This document shows positions 51,386-58,673 of a DNA stretch of 64,000 nucleotides, in pieces. The notes below the pieces were generated by a model that was not told the DNA's origin, ran no database searches, and saw only the letters and a list, made by a program, of their open reading frames with translations. The stretch's first letter is position 1, and each line of letters starts with the position of its first letter. The stretch comes from an uncultured Flavobacteriales bacterium (GTDB taxonomy: Bacteria > Bacteroidota > Bacteroidia > Flavobacteriales > Crocinitomicaceae): contig CAMLFH010000007.1 in NCBI GenBank assembly GCA_946479285.1, positions 62,001 to 126,000 of the forward strand, in the 5' to 3' direction. The translations under genes and the position numbers were made by a program.

Positions 51386-53209
51386 ATGAGTGATTTAACC
51401 AAATTCAGTGAAGGAGCTTCCATTCTGCAGCAGGTTGATGTCAGTGACATCTTTAAAAACCTTGCCCTCGGAATTGCTGAAGCTCAACAGAAACTAGATG
51501 ACAATTCGATAGCACAGGCTATTAAATTGGCAGAAACCCAGATCAACGGTGTTTCCTTGTTGGAATTAGGGTTCGCTCCGGTATTCTATGCATTCCAATA
51601 TGCAGACATCAGCGCCAGTATCAATTTAAGAATGGCCTTGAAAGAATCATTGGAATTCGGATTCGGATTGGATCTTCAGATAGCCAACAACAAAGGATAT
51701 TCCGAAGATACGCATGATTTCTTAAGCGAAGAAAGCTACACCGAAACTTCAGAAGAGTACAAAACTTCCAGACAGGTTAGTTTCCGCGCCAAAGAAAATA
51801 AGGCGATCAAAATCAATAACAAATTCGTTAAACAAAGCGAATCACTGGCTGCAAAAAGCCGCTTGGAGAAGTTGAAATACGACATCGTTCACGAAGCAGG
51901 TGTAGACCAGGTTTACGACGAAGTTCAGTCAGAAAAAGTAACCAGCAATCAAAGCCGCGGAGTGGATGTCTTCATGGATTCAGGATTCCTTCGAATTGAA
52001 GAAGGAGCAGATTTTGGAAAAACCGGAGCCGGTTTATTTAAAATCACCGATCTTCAAGCTCCTACGATAATTGCTGATCTGGACGGTAGTATGACGAACG
52101 TCTTTCAAACGGCAGCGTCTTTGGGAGCAATGGTACCGAGTGCTTTGACAGCAAACAGCGGTGGAGTTGTATACGGCTTAAGCAAAACCGGGATTTTACA
52201 TGTCCATAACGGATCCGCCTGGGAACAAATTTCAAGTAAGATCTATTTCAGCTTCAACAGCGATGAGATTACCTACAACAAGGATTTGAAATACACAGAG
52301 GACGTAAATAACCTGGTTCATACACATCCAGGTGGAAGTGCTTTCGGAAACAAGAACCATGACAAACATCAGTTGATTCACAAAGTTCTTCGATTCATCA
52401 AAAGTAAAGACTCGGATGCCGGAATTACAATCAAAGGAATGACCGATCCGAAAGGAGGAGACAATCCGAGTAACAAAAGTTTGGCAAAAAGACGTGCTGA
52501 AAAAGTTCGTGATCACATCTTTGGAACTACAGCTTCTGTCAATATAGACACTACTGCGGTAACCAATGCATCCGGAAACAGTGACTTATTAAAGCGTTAC
52601 GCTGAGATCGAGTTGGATGCTGATTACATTGTGTTCATTGACGGACAAATTACCAAGGATGCAAACCCAACAAAAACGGATACCGTTCCAAACAAGTTTG
52701 TCTATGCGAATGACACTTCGACTGGTCAATTCAAGCTTTTGAATGCGAAATATGGGGCATTGACTTTAGCAATTACCAAAGCTACTTTCAACGAGATCGT
52801 AACTGAAGCAAAAACTCAGATTACAAACCATTCGTATGAATTGTCGACTGAAGGAACTCATTACTTTTTAGATGATGAGGCGATTGTAAAACTTTCCCTG
52901 TATACCAATGAATCGGAAGAAATCACAATCGAAGAAAACTCCGAAAACGACAGTCAGGGAACAGAGAATTCCAGCTCTTATATTTGGTCCAAATCAAAGA
53001 ATGAAAAGTCCAAAATAAGTGATGCTGCAAGTAAAAAGTCCCAGAATAACTCGTTTGCTTTAGGTGCAAGTGTGGATTTCAGAATGTCTCGTCAGTTTGA
53101 AATGTCTATGGAAGGAAATGCTGCTATGTCTGCAAGACTGGTTGCGGTTCCTGCTCCACAAGACTTTGTCGGATTCCTTCGAACTGTCTATACAAGCGAG
53201 GAAGGATAG
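51386..53209 (+). CDS. IAEAQ-family protein A with inserted OmpA-like domain
   Basis: 607 residues, no signal peptide. The N-terminal unit (VSDIFKNLALGIAEAQQKLD, residues ~19-38) and LLELGFAPVFYAFQYADISA (~58-77) are shared with the next genes. Between the two family strands (~66-85 and ~556-593) lies a ~470-residue insertion. Its middle part (286-382) is OmpA-like: IYFSFNSDEITYN, ITIKGMTDPKGGDNPSNKSL and AKRRAEKVRDHI, retaining the Asp and Arg that bind diaminopimelate in true OmpA domains. The C-terminal strand ends ARLVAVPAPQDF. It lies ~25 bp before the next member and after the 120-nt inverted-repeat element. Function unknown. Confidence 0.66.
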   Translation: MSDLTKFSEGASILQQVDVSDIFKNLALGIAEAQQKLDDNSIAQAIKLAETQINGVSLLELGFAPVFYAFQYADISASINLRMALKESLEFGFGLDLQIANNKGYSEDTHDFLSEESYTETSEEYKTSRQVSFRAKENKAIKINNKFVKQSESLAAKSRLEKLKYDIVHEAGVDQVYDEVQSEKVTSNQSRGVDVFMDSGFLRIEEGADFGKTGAGLFKITDLQAPTIIADLDGSMTNVFQTAASLGAMVPSALTANSGGVVYGLSKTGILHVHNGSAWEQISSKIYFSFNSDEITYNKDLKYTEDVNNLVHTHPGGSAFGNKNHDKHQLIHKVLRFIKSKDSDAGITIKGMTDPKGGDNPSNKSLAKRRAEKVRDHIFGTTASVNIDTTAVTNASGNSDLLKRYAEIELDADYIVFIDGQITKDANPTKTDTVPNKFVYANDTSTGQFKLLNAKYGALTLAITKATFNEIVTEAKTQITNHSYELSTEGTHYFLDDEAIVKLSLYTNESEEITIEENSENDSQGTENSSSYIWSKSKNEKSKISDAASKKSQNNSFALGASVDFRMSRQFEMSMEGNAAMSARLVAVPAPQDFVGFLRTVYTSEEG

Positions 53210-53234
53210 TATTAACCTATTAAATTCCTAGCAA

Positions 53235-53696
53235 ATGGCAGCAATTGAAACAATCACAAGCACGCTCACCAATTCCCCGCTTTCGTCGATGATCGAAAAC
53301 ATGGGGATTTCGGTAGCAACAGCGCAGGCAGCATTGGACAGCAATTCCATCGAAATGCTTAAAAGCCTTGCTTCAAGTACCGTAGAAATCGGAGGGAATC
53401 AAATCAGCCTATTGAATTTAGGTTTTGTTCCCAGTTTCTATGCTTTTACGGAAGCTAGTTTTGATGCAAAAATGGATTTTGCGATGTCGGAATCAACTGC
53501 TTTCGATGTAAATGGAGTGGTTTCAGTGGAAACCAAGGTAGTTTCGACTACCGTCAGTGCAGGTTACGCACGTAAATTCGATCAATCCGCTTCGGCTTCT
53601 TCGAGTATTGCAGCCCGCATGGTTTCACTGCCTCCACCCGAAAATCTAGTTACACTTCTGAAAAACTTAAGCACAGAAGGAAACACAACAACGTAA
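53235..53696 (+). CDS. IAEAQ-family protein B (minimal member)
   Basis: 153 residues, the shortest full member and so the best view of the core. N-terminal helix SSMIENMGISVATAQAALDS (~17-36), first strand LLNLGFVPSFYAFTEASFDA (~62-81), a short connection, second strand (SAGYARKFDQSASASSSIAA, then RMVSLPPPENL), and a final short helix. No signal peptide, no cysteines. The VPxP motif of its relatives is LPPP here. Preceded by the TATTAACC leader motif (53210-53217). Confidence 0.66.
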   Translation: MAAIETITSTLTNSPLSSMIENMGISVATAQAALDSNSIEMLKSLASSTVEIGGNQISLLNLGFVPSFYAFTEASFDAKMDFAMSESTAFDVNGVVSVETKVVSTTVSAGYARKFDQSASASSSIAARMVSLPPPENLVTLLKNLSTEGNTTT

Positions 53697-53723
53697 TCTT
53701 TTAATCAACAAAAACAACAAAGT

Positions 53724-54611
53724 ATGTTTGAAAACACCAAACCACGCATTGGTCAGGAACTTCTTGACGTGCCAATGGGCGACATGATTCGCCAAATGGC
53801 TTTTGCAATCGCAGAAGCACAAATCGTTCTAGATCAGAACTCTATCGATGTAGCCGAAATGATGGGCGGTTTAACAACTGTCACGGATGAGCAGGGAAAT
53901 GTTACTTTCCACGACAGCCGCGTTTATTTCGGAACTGAAAAAATCACGAGAGCCGAAGCAATTGCTCGTCACAATGCGACGAACAATGTTCAGCAAAAAG
54001 CCGAGATTCGTGCATTGCTTGGAAGTACTTACACACCAATTTTGGACAACACTATTCCTAGTGGATTCACTCCTGGAACTACTGCTGTTCCGGTTGGAAA
54101 ATACATTGACTACCAAGGTTTTTACTACGTAAGTACAGGCGCTTCAACTGCCGCAAGCCAGGTTTCATACGGAGATTTAGAGATTCTTTCAGCAACTCCA
54201 ACTACGGATGCTACGGCTCCATTGTTAAGTCTTCCACGAAGAATTTCTATGTTGGAATGTGGTTTTACACCAACCTTCTATCAATTCGTTGATACGATCA
54301 TTGAAGTAAAGATTTCCATCCGTTACACGCAGGAAGGAAATACGAGCACTGATGTAAACAACAATTTAAGATCAAGTGCAGCTCGTATCGGTCTTGGATT
54401 CGGAAGAATCAAATTCGGGCGATCCGTTCAAACTTCACAGGTTAATGCAAGCTACGCTCAGAAATACAGCTACTCAGCTGAAGGATCGAGTTTACTTCGT
54501 ACCAAATTGGTTCCGATTCCTGCTCCTGCAGTTCTGGAGCAGCGTATCCAGCGAATGATGGAGGAAGAGTTCAATAACGAAACAATTCAGCCAGCACAAA
54601 CTCCGGCATAA
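53724..54611 (+). CDS. IAEAQ-family protein C
   Basis: 295 residues. N-terminal helix VPMGDMIRQMAFAIAEAQIV (~13-32), then LDQNSIDVAEMMGG, a ~140-residue insertion between helix and first strand (rich in Thr, Ala and Gly, IPSGFTPGTTAVPVGKYIDY), first strand LECGFTPTFYQFVDTIIEVK (~178-197), and second strand VNASYAQKYSYSAEGSSLLR (~240-259) ending TKLVPIPAP. The tail is a helix (EQRIQRMMEEEF). The position of the insertion differs from that in protein A, showing two tolerant loops. Followed by a strong hairpin. Confidence 0.66.
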   Translation: MFENTKPRIGQELLDVPMGDMIRQMAFAIAEAQIVLDQNSIDVAEMMGGLTTVTDEQGNVTFHDSRVYFGTEKITRAEAIARHNATNNVQQKAEIRALLGSTYTPILDNTIPSGFTPGTTAVPVGKYIDYQGFYYVSTGASTAASQVSYGDLEILSATPTTDATAPLLSLPRRISMLECGFTPTFYQFVDTIIEVKISIRYTQEGNTSTDVNNNLRSSAARIGLGFGRIKFGRSVQTSQVNASYAQKYSYSAEGSSLLRTKLVPIPAPAVLEQRIQRMMEEEFNNETIQPAQTPA

Positions 54612-54618
54612 TTAACCC

Positions 54619-54645
54619 GGGCAGCTGTCAAAGCGGCAGCTGCCC
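54619..54645 (+). promoter_or_regulatory. Intra-cluster hairpin
   Basis: Perfect 9-bp stem GGGCAGCTG / CAGCTGCCC with a 9-nt loop, 8 nt after the stop of protein C, without a T tract. Probably a processing or stability element rather than a full terminator, since genes continue in the same direction. Confidence 0.75.
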
Positions 54646-54669
54646 TATTAACCCTTAATCAATAAGCAT

Positions 54670-55233
54670 ATGATAAATGTTGGAAGAGAGTTATTGAATG
54701 CTCCGTTTCCTGAATTAGTTCGCACGCTTGGTGTAGGGATTGCCGAGGCTCAATATGCTCTCGATCGTGTTTCTATCAAAATCGCGCAATTAATGGCGGG
54801 ATTCAAACTAAATAATGAGGGAAACCTGGAACGTGACGAAACTGCGTTGATCAAACTCCGAGAAGGAGATGATGGAGTGAGTTTATTGGCACTTGGTTTC
54901 ACCCCTACGTTTTACCAGTTTGTGGAAACATACATTGAACTCAAATTGGCTATTTCGATGAAACAAGAACAGGAAGCCAAAGCCGAATCCAAAGTCGCAG
55001 GTGCTACCTGGTCACCGGTCGGTATAATTGCCGCTTCTGTTAATGCAAGTTACTCTCAGAAATACCAATACGAAGCAAACGGAAGTTCCGAAATGCGAAC
55101 CAAACTCGTAACAGTTCCTGCTCCAGCCATGTTTGAAAGTCGTTTGAAACAATTGATGGACGAAACTGAAATTGCGAGAATTCAACCTGGTCTCGATGAA
55201 GAAAACGATGAAGAAGACGAGAACGAAGATTAA
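54670..55233 (+). CDS. IAEAQ-family protein D
   Basis: 187 residues. Helix FPELVRTLGVGIAEAQYALD (~10-29), first strand LLALGFTPTFYQFVETYIEL (~73-92), second strand VNASYSQKYQYEANGSSEMR (~128-147), then TKLVTVPAPAMFESRLKQLM and a very acidic tail ending EENDEEDENED. Closest to protein C in the second strand and tail. No signal peptide. It begins 24 bp after the hairpin; the leader has the TATTAACC motif at 54646-54653. Confidence 0.66.
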   Translation: MINVGRELLNAPFPELVRTLGVGIAEAQYALDRVSIKIAQLMAGFKLNNEGNLERDETALIKLREGDDGVSLLALGFTPTFYQFVETYIELKLAISMKQEQEAKAESKVAGATWSPVGIIAASVNASYSQKYQYEANGSSEMRTKLVTVPAPAMFESRLKQLMDETEIARIQPGLDEENDEEDENED

Positions 55234-55262
55234 CTATTAACCCATTCTACTAAAACAAGATT

Positions 55263-56336
55263 ATGACAAAAAGTTGGAAAAAACTCGTCAAAGCCAAGGA
55301 TTCAGGTTCCAAAAACGAAAGCGAAAACTCTTTTAGTAATAACCAATTTACCCTGGATGAAATTGCATCCCAAAATGAGAAATTGGAAGATTTGTTGAAG
55401 GAACGGCAATCTTTGGAAAATGAGATGGGCAATTTGCTTCAACCAAGTAATCCTGTAGAAGAAAATCCTCGGTTCACCGGTACTATCGACTCGTTTAAAA
55501 GTAAACGTGAGAAGGAAAAGAACAGAGCCGCTCAAAAGAAAAAACTGGAAGAGCGGCTCTTAAAAAAAAGCAAAGAATTGAAGAAATGGGAAGAAACTCA
55601 GGATCTCCTGAGAGAGAAACTGTCCCTAAAAAACAAGTCTTTGCTTAAAAAAGAAACCGACCAAGATCCTTCAACCAGCCAAAAAGCACGAAAATCAATC
55701 AAAGAAAGTTCGGAGAAACTTTGGCCCAAAACCAAGTCAATCCCGAAAGAGAAAGATGTAATAGAAAGAAAGAAGAAAGTGCAAACCGAACTGGTCGAAA
55801 AAGTAAAAAAAATCCCTGAGAAAATCAAGGAATTAAAAAAACCGATCGATGCATTCGGACAGAAGGATCTTGTGAAGTTTCAACAAAAACTGGATCACGT
55901 GAAAGAGACTGCGGATATTCCAAAAAAGATTCGCAGGATAAAAGATGACTGGGATGAAAAACGGGAAATTCAAAAGGAAAAACTACGGGAAAAAGTAGGT
56001 TTTAAAAAACTTGCGGAGAAACTGGAAGAAGTCAAACGCTTCGGTGAATCAACGAAATCGGAGAGCAAAAATTCTCTGGAATCCCTCGAATCAAAGGTGC
56101 CGGAAATAAAAGGAATGACCGAAAAACTGGAGAAAGAGCTGTCCTTAGATGATCGCAAAAACAAAGTTTCAGAAAATGCTTCTGCAAAAAAAGCAGATCA
56201 AAAAGAAACGGAGCAAAAGGAGACAGAACGCAGAGAAAAACTGAAAGAACGATTTCTATCCAGAAAAAAGGCCGAACGAAAAGACGAAGAACGGTCGAGT
56301 AGAAAAAAAGAACGCAAAAACGAAAAATACAATTAA
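55263..56336 (+). CDS. Highly charged Lys/Glu-rich coiled-coil protein
   Basis: 357 residues, mostly Lys, Glu, Arg and Ser with long heptad-like stretches: ENEKLEDLLKERQSLENEMG-type segments near residue 40-60, KEKNRAAQKKKLEERLLKKS (~80-100) and basic repeats to the end (ERKDEERSSRKKERKNEKYN). Predicted coiled coil with disordered segments and a high positive charge. There is no signal peptide and no IAEAQ motif. It sits between family members D and F, with a 1-bp gap to F, so it is part of the operon. It may scaffold the family proteins or bind nucleic acid; both are inference. Confidence 0.6.
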   Translation: MTKSWKKLVKAKDSGSKNESENSFSNNQFTLDEIASQNEKLEDLLKERQSLENEMGNLLQPSNPVEENPRFTGTIDSFKSKREKEKNRAAQKKKLEERLLKKSKELKKWEETQDLLREKLSLKNKSLLKKETDQDPSTSQKARKSIKESSEKLWPKTKSIPKEKDVIERKKKVQTELVEKVKKIPEKIKELKKPIDAFGQKDLVKFQQKLDHVKETADIPKKIRRIKDDWDEKREIQKEKLREKVGFKKLAEKLEEVKRFGESTKSESKNSLESLESKVPEIKGMTEKLEKELSLDDRKNKVSENASAKKADQKETEQKETERREKLKERFLSRKKAERKDEERSSRKKERKNEKYN

Positions 56337-56337
56337 A

Positions 56338-57006
56338 ATGAGTTCAACAACAACCACCAATTCACTGGCCCTGCATGAAATAGTTCTCAGCATAGCGGAC
56401 AGTTTGAATGAAGCGCAGGAAACACTGCGCAGCGTGTCTCCCTATGATGAATATGGAAGGCCAAATACCTTATACCATGTTCCTTACCTGGACTTTAACC
56501 TGGAAGTTATTTCACAGTTTGAAACAAGTCAAACAGGAAGTTCAGGTGGAAACGGTATTCGTTTCACTCCATTTCGAAGTACAGAAACAACCACCAAAAA
56601 TCAGGGAGTAATAACCAGTAACATTTCCGGAAAGTTTGTGGCAGCAATGCCAAACGAGGGATTATCACAGGTACTATTACAAGGCTCTGCCGTAGCAAAT
56701 GAAGTAACTGGTACATACGCATCCTATACATTGACGGTCAAAGCAATTCAACCAAATAACGAATTCATTGCCGGTCAGCGTATAGAACTAAACTTTGATG
56801 CAACAACATCGAGCGGCATCAACTCAGGAATAAACGTGATAGCTCCTGTTTTTATGGATTCAAAAGACGGATTCACCAAATCTGAAGATGGCAGTTTCTC
56901 TGTAAAAGTCAGACTTGGACTTACCGATTACAATGCAGGAAGGACCTTCATTTTCAAAGCCAATAGTGGAACACAATTTACATCAATCGCAATAAGCAAG
57001 CCATGA
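56338..57006 (+). CDS. Diverged IAEAQ-family relative with beta-rich tail (F)
   Basis: 222 residues. The N-terminus (ALHEIVLSIADSLNEAQETL, ~10-29) has the helix and NEAQ-x2-L version of the family motif. YLDFNLEVISQFETSQ and VITSNISGKFVAAMPNEG occupy the positions of the two strands. The remaining ~115 residues are a beta-rich region (YTLTVKAIQPNNEFIAGQRI, FSVKVRLGLTDYNAGRTFIF) that looks like an Ig-type domain. No signal peptide. Overlaps the next gene by 4 bp (ATGA). Confidence 0.58.
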   Translation: MSSTTTTNSLALHEIVLSIADSLNEAQETLRSVSPYDEYGRPNTLYHVPYLDFNLEVISQFETSQTGSSGGNGIRFTPFRSTETTTKNQGVITSNISGKFVAAMPNEGLSQVLLQGSAVANEVTGTYASYTLTVKAIQPNNEFIAGQRIELNFDATTSSGINSGINVIAPVFMDSKDGFTKSEDGSFSVKVRLGLTDYNAGRTFIFKANSGTQFTSIAISKP

Positions 57007-57920
57007 TACCATTTGATTTTTTTATTCTAGAGTTTATGCTTTATACCTGGAAGAATGAGCCAGCCGAAAATTTCCCGGTAAAAATTCTATACTACAGTTT
57101 TGAGGATTCCGCCTGGGTAACTGTTTTCGGAGGCACTGTTAAGACCGGAAATTTAAGGCTCACTGAGCAGGTAAGAGATGCCACTCCGGCTCAAGAAAAA
57201 TTTTACTCCCTTATAACAGCTGGAAGTTTGCCTCCAATTCGCGTGTGTCCACAAGATATACTCAATGAAGATCTCACGAAAACGCCTGTAATCACAAGTA
57301 CTTTTACCTTTAATCAATTATCGGTTGATGGTCAGGAGGCGTTTCAAATTGATTTCGGCAAATCGTATATGATTCAGGATATTTTAATGGTCGATTCAAA
57401 CAGTACATTCGATGAAATTATTCCGGTTGCGAATTACTTTCCGATTACTGTTACAACAACAGAGCCGGAAACTCCACCTATTCCGATCCAGGATTTGTAC
57501 ACAAACCTGGTTTCCGAAATAGTTTCAGGAAATAATAACAACGCCGATTCCCCTTATAAACTGTCTAACATTTCAGTAAAACTGAAAGCATTGATCCATG
57601 AAGAGGGAGGCTCAATGAGCGCTTCATTACTAAATCTGGAGAATTCAGAGAATGTTAACGGAGATGCGATCAGCGAACTTGTTTTTGACATTACTCCTGT
57701 AAGCAACCGGGAAGAAAACAACATAGCTGTTCCGAACTTACTGGGTCTAACCGAAACTGCCGTCCGCAGAATTCTGAAATCCCTTGGATTAAAGCTAAAC
57801 CCGGTTTATCAGAAAAAAGACACCGTTGTTAACGGAGATTCTTTCAAGCAATCACCGACTCCCGGAACAAATGTTCCTCCAAATAGAATAGTAAACGTAA
57901 TTTTTAGCAAACATGAGTAA
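57003..57920 (+). CDS. PASTA-domain protein with diverged family beta-unit (G)
   Basis: 305 residues. The first ~150 residues are a beta-rich region of unknown type (FPVKILYYSFEDSAWVTVFG). Residues ~165-230 (LYTNLVSEIV, LSNISVKLKALIHEEGGSMS, AISELVFDITPVSN) resemble the two-strand part of the family. The C-terminal ~65 residues are a PASTA domain: VPNLLGLTETAVRRILKSLG, then a strand and the SPTPGTNVPPNRIVNVIFS turn and strand. PASTA domains usually bind muropeptides or beta-lactams outside the cell, but there is no signal peptide. Overlaps its neighbours by 4 and 8 bp. Confidence 0.62.
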   Translation: MIPFDFFILEFMLYTWKNEPAENFPVKILYYSFEDSAWVTVFGGTVKTGNLRLTEQVRDATPAQEKFYSLITAGSLPPIRVCPQDILNEDLTKTPVITSTFTFNQLSVDGQEAFQIDFGKSYMIQDILMVDSNSTFDEIIPVANYFPITVTTTEPETPPIPIQDLYTNLVSEIVSGNNNNADSPYKLSNISVKLKALIHEEGGSMSASLLNLENSENVNGDAISELVFDITPVSNREENNIAVPNLLGLTETAVRRILKSLGLKLNPVYQKKDTVVNGDSFKQSPTPGTNVPPNRIVNVIFSKHE

Positions 57921-58587
57921 TACAAACAACCCCGTTCAATTATTCAGCGAACTTTTAGGAGGTCCGTTGGGTGAATTGATCAGTTCAGTTGGTCAGGGAG
58001 TCGGCGATGCGCAGGCAGCCCTGGACAAGGGAGCACTTCAACAAACGATGGATATTTATGACATCAGCAAAGACGAAGATCGGTCTAACGAAGAATTAAA
58101 TCTCGTAAACTTAATCCGGGAAATGGGCTACCAGCCTACATTTTATTCCATTCCTGAAACAGAAGTGGAAGCACAAATTTCCTTATCGCTCGACCTGAAA
58201 TCAGAGCAATCCACTCCCTCAAACGGTTACACACTTTCTAAATATAAAGTGAACGCAACTCCGCTGAATGCAGGAAATATGAACCGATATGGAATTCAGG
58301 CAGATGCTATGGCAAAACTGAAATTCAAAATTGTTCCTGTTCCTCCACCTCCGGGAAGTGCAGACCTGAGACTTGTTCCGGATCTTAACCGCTGGAATGA
58401 ATCAACTAAGGAAACGATTCTTAGACTCGGATTTGCCTACGAATTAAGATATGAAGATGACGAATTGATCACTGATGAAGAAGGATTAGATGGTTATGAT
58501 ATCGTAGAACAAACCCCGATAGCCGGAACTATTTCCAAAGCCGGAAATCTGTTGGTTCTAAAATTAGCCGAACACGTAGATCAATAA
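57913..58587 (+). CDS. IAEAQ-family protein H with C-terminal PASTA domain
   Basis: 224 residues. Helix GPLGELISSVGQGVGDAQAA (~16-35) and LDKGALQQTM; first strand MGYQPTFYSIPETEVEAQIS (~74-93); second strand ending AKLKFKIVPVPPPPGSADLR (~133-152). The last ~70 residues are a PASTA domain (LVPDLNRWNESTKETILRLG, EQTPIAGTISKAGNLLVLKL). Thus the family tail can be a helix (A-D) or PASTA (H, and probably G). No signal peptide. Last gene of the cluster; a hairpin follows at 58599-58636. Confidence 0.66.
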   Translation: MSNTNNPVQLFSELLGGPLGELISSVGQGVGDAQAALDKGALQQTMDIYDISKDEDRSNEELNLVNLIREMGYQPTFYSIPETEVEAQISLSLDLKSEQSTPSNGYTLSKYKVNATPLNAGNMNRYGIQADAMAKLKFKIVPVPPPPGSADLRLVPDLNRWNESTKETILRLGFAYELRYEDDELITDEEGLDGYDIVEQTPIAGTISKAGNLLVLKLAEHVDQ

Positions 58588-58598
58588 ACCCTACCCAT

Positions 58599-58636
58599 AA
58601 ATTCGGGATGCAGCCTAAAAACTGTGTCCCGGATTT
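58599..58636 (+). terminator. Hairpin at the end of the cluster
   Basis: Near-symmetric arms AAATTCGGGATGCAG / CTGTGTCCCGGATTT with a U-G pair and a small internal loop. No long T tract, so termination may be partial. The ATG at 58608 in this hairpin is a poor candidate start for the next gene. Confidence 0.6.
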
Positions 58637-58673
58637 AAAGATCATCAATGCAAACCTTATCACCAACCACCAC

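Noticed and set aside
49609..58587. Contractile injection system or prophage
   Set aside because: No sheath, tube, baseplate, spike, terminase, portal or capsid gene is recognisable; only indirect hints of a particle.
58608..58673. Upstream ATG for the EVE-like gene
   Set aside because: It lies within the hairpin that ends the preceding cluster, and its 22 extra residues show no conserved features; the ATG at 58674 is preferred.
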